From Glutinoglossum americanum (taxonomy: Eukaryota; Ascomycota; Geoglossomycetes; Geoglossales; Geoglossaceae), in assembly GCA_020080175.1 (NCBI GenBank), contig JAGHQL010000266.1, forward strand, positions 1-23,898: 23,898 nucleotides of DNA, in the 5' to 3' direction. Each line of letters begins with the position of its first letter. Within the stretch, counting starts at the first letter, position 1. A program made the position numbers and the translations under genes. The notes under the pieces were generated by a model that ran no database searches, had not been told where the DNA came from, and was given only the letters and a program-made list of their open reading frames with translations. Positions 19,650-23,898 of this stretch are shown in pieces.

Positions 19650-20399
19650 TTACGATAGCCCTTCCGTTACGGGGGCATCCTCCCCTCCAGGGATATTTTC
19701 AATCCCAATCTCCTCCACCCCTTCTACACCCATGGCCCTTGCAAGCTCCCCCACAAACACACCCGCCACCTCCTCCACACCACCCTTCACGATCACATCT
19801 TCCCGCCTCAAGCTCGTCGTCTCCTTGCCCTCCAGCCCACACGCCACTATATGCTCAAACCAGCCCAGATCCGTGTCGACGTTCAACCCGATGCCGTGGC
19901 TCGTAACGTGCCGCCGCATATGCACGCCCAGAGCGCAGATCTTCCTCTCGGGAGTGACCCACACCCCAGGTGCCTCGCATAACGTCATGGACGGGACACC
20001 ATAGCGATCCAACGTCACCCGCACGGTCCGCTCAAGCAACGCGACGTACTCCCGCGCGCCGATCCCGCGGCCGGCGGGAAAATGCCGTCTCAGGTCAAGA
20101 ACCGGGTAGGCGACGAGCTGCCCAGGGCCGTGGAAGGTGGTCAGGCCGCCGCGGGAGGCGGGGTAGAAATCTGCCCCCGTGGCGCGGAGGCGCGCGACCT
20201 GCTCGGCGGAGGGCGAGGGGAGGTCCCGCCGGCCGGTGGTGTAGATGGGGTGGAATTGGGCGGTCAGCACGGTTGGAGGCGGGAGGGGCTGTGCGGAAGG
20301 GGGTTTGGAGGCGAGAACGGCGGCGACGAGGCGGGACTGGAGGGCTGAGGCCAGCGAGTAGGGAGTCAGACCGCAGAGGTGGAGGTGCTGGAGACGCAT
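19650..20399 (-). CDS. LIP2: Lipoyl(octanoyl) transferase, LipB type
   Basis: Mitochondrial enzyme that moves octanoyl from acyl carrier protein to lipoyl-domain lysines, the step before lipoyl synthase. Single exon, 249 residues. Family motifs: RGGLTTFHGPGQLVAYPVLDL (residues about 95-115, split here as RGGLTTFHGPGQ and LVAYPVLDL), GVWV, KICALGVHMRRHVTSHGIGLNV with the conserved lysine at 153, and HIVACGLEGKETTSL with the catalytic cysteine at 187. The start MRLQHLHLCGLTPY, in which the first strand begins at once, fits fungal LIP2 proteins, so ATG at 20397-20399 was chosen. The frame stays open upstream to another ATG at 20994-20996, which would add 199 residues of unconvincing sequence. 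The gene converges with the FHA gene and diverges from the SUR7-family gene. Its partner LIP5 is about 15 kb away in the same window. Confidence 0.93.
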   Translation of the reverse strand: MRLQHLHLCGLTPYSLASALQSRLVAAVLASKPPSAQPLPPPTVLTAQFHPIYTTGRRDLPSPSAEQVARLRATGADFYPASRGGLTTFHGPGQLVAYPVLDLRRHFPAGRGIGAREYVALLERTVRVTLDRYGVPSMTLCEAPGVWVTPERKICALGVHMRRHVTSHGIGLNVDTDLGWFEHIVACGLEGKETTSLRREDVIVKGGVEEVAGVFVGELARAMGVEGVEEIGIENIPGGEDAPVTEGLS

Positions 20400-21234
20400 G
20401 GAACGGGAGCGGGGGAGGAGCGGAGAGAAGGGTCTGGTTGGGAGGGGGGGGACGAGGTGGAGCCGGTGGTTTAAGATGGGGACGACAACAACAACGCACC
20501 GCCCTCTACAAACGGAAGGCCAAGCGAACGGAAATTTAAAGTATGACGGGGGGAGGGGATATCCACACACAGAAGTCACCCATCGCCAGCAAGAGACGAC
20601 CCACAGTCGAACCAAAGCCCCAACGGGTGTTTTTTTTTTCCAATTTTTTTTTTCCCAATCCAGCCTTGACCTCCAACCTCCGACCTCCACCGCACGCAAA
20701 GAACAAGGGAAAAAGAAAAAAGCCCAAAAAAGAAAAACAAACTTCTCACTTCTTCCCCCCAACCAACCAACCACCCCGACCCCGGACCGCATGACGTAAC
20801 GGCGCGCAAACCCGCAAAGCGACCAAAAACAACCAAACGCCTCGCAACGTTCCCACTTTTCCTGCTCTCCCGCCAGGCGACGGGATTGTTTTCTTGATAT
20901 ATCTGGGGCGGTTTGGGCCCTGCGTCTTGCGTCGACGGCCAGGCACTGCAGGTTTCTGTCGCTTTTTCCACGTAACGGGGTGGTGCATGCATACATAAGA
21001 GCGTACGTATCGCGGCAAAGAAGAAGAAGAAGACGACGAAGACGGGGTTGCGCTTGTTTCGGTGAATATTCAAAGTGAATAACTGCGGTTCTTTTTTTTT
21101 TTTTAATGGTGCGGCGGGTGGCTGACTGGTGAGAGAGAAAACAAACATATTGGGCTCCAACGGTTCAGCCCGCACCAACTACTACTTTTTTCGGTTTACT
21201 TGTTTTCTCTCTGGCAAAGGAGATTGAAGGCTCA
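20400..21234. promoter_or_regulatory. Divergent promoter region of LIP2 and the SUR7-family gene
   Basis: 835 bases between start codons. Contains two T10 tracts (20630-20639 and 20644-20653), an A/purine-rich stretch around 20700-20745, a GAAGAAGAAG-type purine run near 21018-21044 and T13 at 21092-21104. Poly(dA:dT) tracts of this kind are common nucleosome-poor promoter elements in fungi. A TGACGTAA (CRE/ATF-like) site lies at 20792-20799. No further gene was recognised. Confidence 0.5.
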
Positions 21235-22238
21235 ATGGCAGGCACTCGTACGTTTCTACCCTCTCTCTCTCTCTCTCTTTCTCTCTTTCTCTCTGCTGAA
21301 CGTCCTGCTGAACTCGCCGTGGAAAATCAATCTAGGACCCGGTCTAGCGTGGCTGTCCCTCCTCCTCACCGCCGGCTCCATCACCCTCCTCTTCCTCGCC
21401 ATCCTCGGTGGCGCCGTGAACCGCAATCCGCTGAACCAGGTCTACTTCCTGAAGGCCGACACCTCGGGCATACCGGGGGCGCCCAAGGCCGCGCAGTGGA
21501 CGCTGTGGAACGTTTGCGATGGGGTGGGCACCGGGAGGGATTACCTGTGTTCGGGGACCAAGCCGGCGCACCCTTTCGATCCGGTGAGGAATTTTAAGAC
21601 GACCAAGGGCGTCGATTCGGGATTTATTGGGTAGGCGGGGGGGATGCTTGCTCTGCTTGGGCCAACCTGGAGAATGTGCGCGCGCTAATTCGTGTGTGTG
21701 TGTGTGTGTGGGATAGGACCAACAAATTCTACTACATGTCACGGTTCATGTTCGCCTTCTACCTCGTATCCCTCATCCTGGCCGTGTCTTCTTTCTTCAC
21801 GGGCCTTCTGGCTCTCTGCAGCCGCCTGGGCTCCGCCATCTCGAGCCTATTCGCAATGACCGCATTGTTCTTCACCACGCTCACGGCTAGCTTGATGACG
21901 TGGGTCGATACCATTTCCCGTCCGAAAGGCTTCGACCTCGATACTGACCTGTCGTTTCTAACCGCAGTTCCTGCTTCGTGATGGGCCGCAACTACTTCAT
22001 CCGGAACAACCAACCGGCTCGCCTCGGCGTCAAAGCCTTCGGCTTCACGTGGGGGGCCGCGGGGTGCCTGTTGCTCTCCACGGCCCTGCTCTGCTTGACG
22101 TGCGTCGCGGGCCGCAGAGACAGAACGTACGCCCGGAAGACGTCGCGCGGGGGCAGGTTCGGGGGCAGGTTTTGGAACAGGAAGAGCAGCACGAGGTCGA
22201 AGCGGAGCTTTTTGGATGCCGAGGGTGCGAGACGATGA
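21235..22238 (+). CDS. SUR7/PalI-family four-pass membrane protein, four exons
   Basis: Claudin-like plasma-membrane protein of the SUR7 family, members of which sit in or near eisosomes and affect cell-wall and membrane organisation. Exons 21235-21247, 21336-21630, 21717-21899, 21968-22238; 253 residues. Exon 1 encodes only MAGT plus one base; introns of 88, 86 and 68 nt all join in frame. TM1 is WLSLLLTAGSITLLFLAIL. The first loop has the family blocks NPLNQVYFLKADTSGIPGA and WTLWNVCD...DYLC with the claudin-like W and paired Cys. TM2 is FAFYLVSLILAVSSFFTGLL, TM3 LFAMTALFFTTLTASLMT, and TM4 GFTWGAAGCLLLSTALLCL. The cytoplasmic tail is Arg/Lys-rich. Intron 1 contains a CT repeat and intron 2 a GT repeat. 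Which SUR7 paralogue it is cannot be said. Confidence 0.88.
21261..21294 (+). repeat. CT-rich microsatellite in SUR7-family intron 1
   Basis: Mostly CT dinucleotides with three TTT interruptions or extensions, placed between the donor and the GCTGAAC branch site. It is likely length-variable. Confidence 0.8.
21692..21710 (+). repeat. GT microsatellite in SUR7-family intron 2
   Basis: Nine GT units between a CGCTAATT branch site and the GGATAG acceptor. A purine/GT tract replaces the usual pyrimidine stretch there. Confidence 0.8.
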
Positions 22239-22957
22239 GGGGGGGGACGCATAGCTAGCTGATGGACGAAATTGCAGATGACGGAGAGAGGGAGAGAGAG
22301 AGAGAAGTCGTCCTCGATGGAGGTTTCTAACGATTGATTCCAGGCGCACCCGCAGGCCCGGTGTGCCCATATTTCCCCATGGCCTTTACGCCAAAGAATG
22401 CAAGACGGCGAGAGAAACTTGTCGATCAGATTGGAGTACACGGGCAATCGTCACGGTTTTTTTTTTTCTTTTTTTTTTTTTTTCCTTGATCGTTTCATTT
22501 CCGTGTGCAATAGTAGTGATGGTAGTGATGGGTTGCGTGCCCGTAGGACAACGATACAATAATAATCAATTTGGCTTTTTTCCTTTCCTTCCAATAACAA
22601 AACCAAAAGAGCCCATGCACAGCAGATGGAAGCGTCTCGCGGAGCATCTCCGCGGTTCTGGCGGCGTGGGGTGGGCGTTATCGGGTAATCTAATCTCTCG
22701 GTGGGGGCGGTGGAAGGAAAAAAAAGGAGTTTCCGGGGAGTTGCAACGCTTGTGAATAAAGAAACCGCCAGCCCTCTCGCCATGCCAAACGCAACCATCC
22801 CGTCCGAACAAGTCCGCGGGCATCGCACCACCGCATACCACGACCATACATAGACCGACGATTCCCCGTCCCCCATCGCCCTCCTCTCACCGATTTCCAC
22901 ACGCAGCCGCCGTTCCCCATCCGACCCTCTCCACGAACCCCACACGAACCCGGGCCC
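22239..22957. other. 0.7 kb gap: SUR7-family 3' flank and siroheme synthase promoter
   Basis: Both flanking genes are on +. Contains a GA-rich repeat (22283-22306), two T-runs (T11 at 22457-22467 and T15 at 22469-22483), and C-rich sequence just before the next ATG. No gene recognised. The long minus-strand open frame that crosses into the next gene is an antisense shadow. Confidence 0.5.
22457..22483 (+). repeat. T11-C-T15 tract
   Basis: Two near-adjacent poly-T runs upstream of the siroheme synthase gene. It could be a poly(dA:dT) promoter element or length-uncertain sequence. Confidence 0.8.
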
Positions 22958-23898
22958 ATGCCGTCCCCGCTCCTGACCGCCGTCGACTGCACCGCGCACG
23001 TCCACCTGGTCGTGGGCGCCGGTCCGCTGGCGGCGGCGCGCTGCACGCGGTCGCTGGAGGCGGGCGCGCGGCCGAAGGTGGTCGCGCCGGCGGACGCGGA
23101 GGTGCATTGCGGGCTGAAGCGGCGGGTGGAGGACGGGGAGGTGGAGTGGGTGGGGCGCGCGTTCCGGGATGAGGATTTGCGGGAGCTGGGGAGGGAGGAG
23201 GAGGTTGGCGGGGTGGTGGATGCGGTGTTTGTCACGGTTGGCGCGAGGGATCCGTTGAGTATGGCTCTTTTCCTTTTCTTTTTCTTTCCTCCCTCTCGTG
23301 TGTTTTCGATCCATCATCGCAGAGCCCGGCGGAAGAGAGAGCGGTCGACTGACGGCTTCCCCGAGGGCATAGGCGCACGCATCTCGGCCCTGTGTCGCCG
23401 CCTCAGAATCCCCGTAAACGTCGCCGACGCCCCGGCCCTGAGCACCTTCTCCCTCCTCTCGACGCACACCGACGGGCCCCTCCAGATCGGCGTCACCACC
23501 TCCGGGAAAGGCTGCAAGCTCGCCTCGCGGATCCGCCGCGAGGTGGCTTCGTCTCTGCCCCCGGGTCTGGGGAGGGCCTGCGAGCGGTTCGGGGACATGC
23601 GGAGGCGCATACGGGAGGAGGACGAGCACCACCACCACCACCACCACCTCCTCCACGGCGCGGAATTGGATGTGGGGGACGAGGACGAGGATATGGGCCA
23701 GGGGGCTTCCTTCAACGCGCTCGTGACGCCCGAGGACCAGGACGCGGCTCGCGGTCGGCGGATACGTTGGCTCGGCCAGATCTGCGAGTACTGGCCTCTC
23801 CGCCGTCTCGCCTCCATCAGCGACGAAGACATTGAAACCATCCTCCGCAGCTACGCCACCACCACCCCTTCCCCCGCGATGGACCCCCCCCCCCCCCC
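22958..23898 (+). CDS. Met8-like siroheme synthase / uroporphyrin-III methyltransferase, N-terminal part
   Basis: Partial gene cut by the window end. In Pezizomycotina this family joins a Met8-like precorrin-2 dehydrogenase/ferrochelatase domain to a C-terminal uroporphyrin-III C-methyltransferase, making siroheme for sulfite and nitrite reductases. Exon 1 (22958-23258) begins MPSPLLTAVDCTAHVHLVVG with a Rossmann GAGPLAAA motif, then VVDAVFVTVGARDPL. Exon 2 starts at 23373 and restores ARISALCRRLRIPVNVADAP, then THTDGPLQIGVTTSGKGCK and LASRIRREVASSLPPGL, all Met8 blocks, and ICEYWPLRRLASISDEDIE. The 114-nt intron has GTATGG, a GACTGACG branch site and CATAG; two earlier AG choices give poorer protein. 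An insert after RRRIREEDE has seven consecutive His codons and an acidic run. The methyltransferase domain would lie beyond the window; the frame is open to the final C15. Confidence 0.85.
   Translation, partial: MPSPLLTAVDCTAHVHLVVGAGPLAAARCTRSLEAGARPKVVAPADAEVHCGLKRRVEDGEVEWVGRAFRDEDLRELGREEEVGGVVDAVFVTVGARDPLSMALFLFFFFPPSRVFSIHHRRARRKRERSTDGFPEGIGARISALCRRLRIPVNVADAPALSTFSLLSTHTDGPLQIGVTTSGKGCKLASRIRREVASSLPPGLGRACERFGDMRRRIREEDEHHHHHHHLLHGAELDVGDEDEDMGQGASFNALVTPEDQDAARGRRIRWLGQICEYWPLRRLASISDEDIETILRSYATTTPSPAMDPPPP
23627..23647 (+). repeat. Seven CAC (His) codons in the siroheme synthase
   Basis: A trinucleotide microsatellite inside a variable linker of the Met8-like domain, giving His7 next to an acidic stretch. 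It is likely length-polymorphic and not part of the active site. Confidence 0.8.
23884..23898 (+). repeat. C15 tract at the window end
   Basis: The last fifteen bases are all C and lie inside the siroheme synthase frame (after ATG-GAC). It may mark a contig end at a homopolymer, so the proline run it encodes should not be trusted. Confidence 0.85.

Noticed and set aside
21200-21634. Intronless start for the SUR7-family gene
   Set aside because: The frame begins with TTG and reads through a CT microsatellite and a stretch with donor, branch and acceptor signals; the 13-nt exon from ATG 21235 gives a normal N-terminus.
22451-23656. 401-codon minus-strand frame
   Set aside because: Antisense to the siroheme synthase exons; it runs through homopolymers and has a repetitive composition.
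1-23898. Transposable or virus-like elements
   Set aside because: No transposase, reverse transcriptase, integrase or capsid-like frame and no long terminal repeats were seen by eye on either strand.

Overview
The window is nuclear DNA from a filamentous ascomycete (Pezizomycotina). Genes are densely packed on both strands and split by many 48-136 nt introns with GT(A/G)NGT-type donors and CTRAC/CTGAC branch sites. The protein set is fungal: CSN2, Rho3, a SUR7-family membrane protein, a tail-anchored FHA protein of the HAM-4/PRO45 type, and a Met8-like siroheme synthase. The class cannot be fixed from the window; the Rho3 and lipoyl synthase sequences feel Eurotiomycete-like, which is an impression and not a test.

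Layout, left to right: the C-terminal part of a SPOUT RNA methyltransferase (+, cut by the window start); a mitoribosome-associated Rsm22/METTL17 protein (-) that diverges over 192 bp from lipoyl synthase LIP5 (+); a 1.2 kb convergent gap; an otubain deubiquitinase (-); a 1.4 kb gap; COP9 signalosome subunit 2 (-) diverging over 240 bp from splicing factor CWC25 (+); the small GTPase Rho3 (+) in ten exons; a 2.1 kb gap; a tail-anchored FHA protein (+); a 1.1 kb convergent gap; lipoyl(octanoyl) transferase LIP2 (-) diverging over 835 bp from a SUR7-family protein (+); and the 5' part of a siroheme synthase/uroporphyrin methyltransferase (+), which runs into a C15 tract where the window ends.

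Functionally these are mostly housekeeping genes. Three concern mitochondrial cofactor and ribosome work: LIP2 makes the octanoylated protein that LIP5 converts to lipoyl, and Rsm22 shares a promoter with LIP5. Two concern ubiquitin-type signalling (otubain, CSN2). Two concern polarity or membrane organisation (Rho3, SUR7 family), and the FHA protein belongs to the STRIPAK signalling complex. No transposon, viral relic, tRNA, CRISPR or gene cluster of an unknown system was seen. The best leads are small: a perfect hairpin-forming palindrome in the RSM22/LIP5 promoter, a GC-AG intron in LIP5 whose last three bases form an in-frame stop, four micro-exons in rho3, and the presence of both lipoylation genes in one 17 kb stretch. 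Exon borders were placed by hand from splice signals, reading frame and remembered family sequence; every intron-containing model closes in frame, but none has been checked against RNA.
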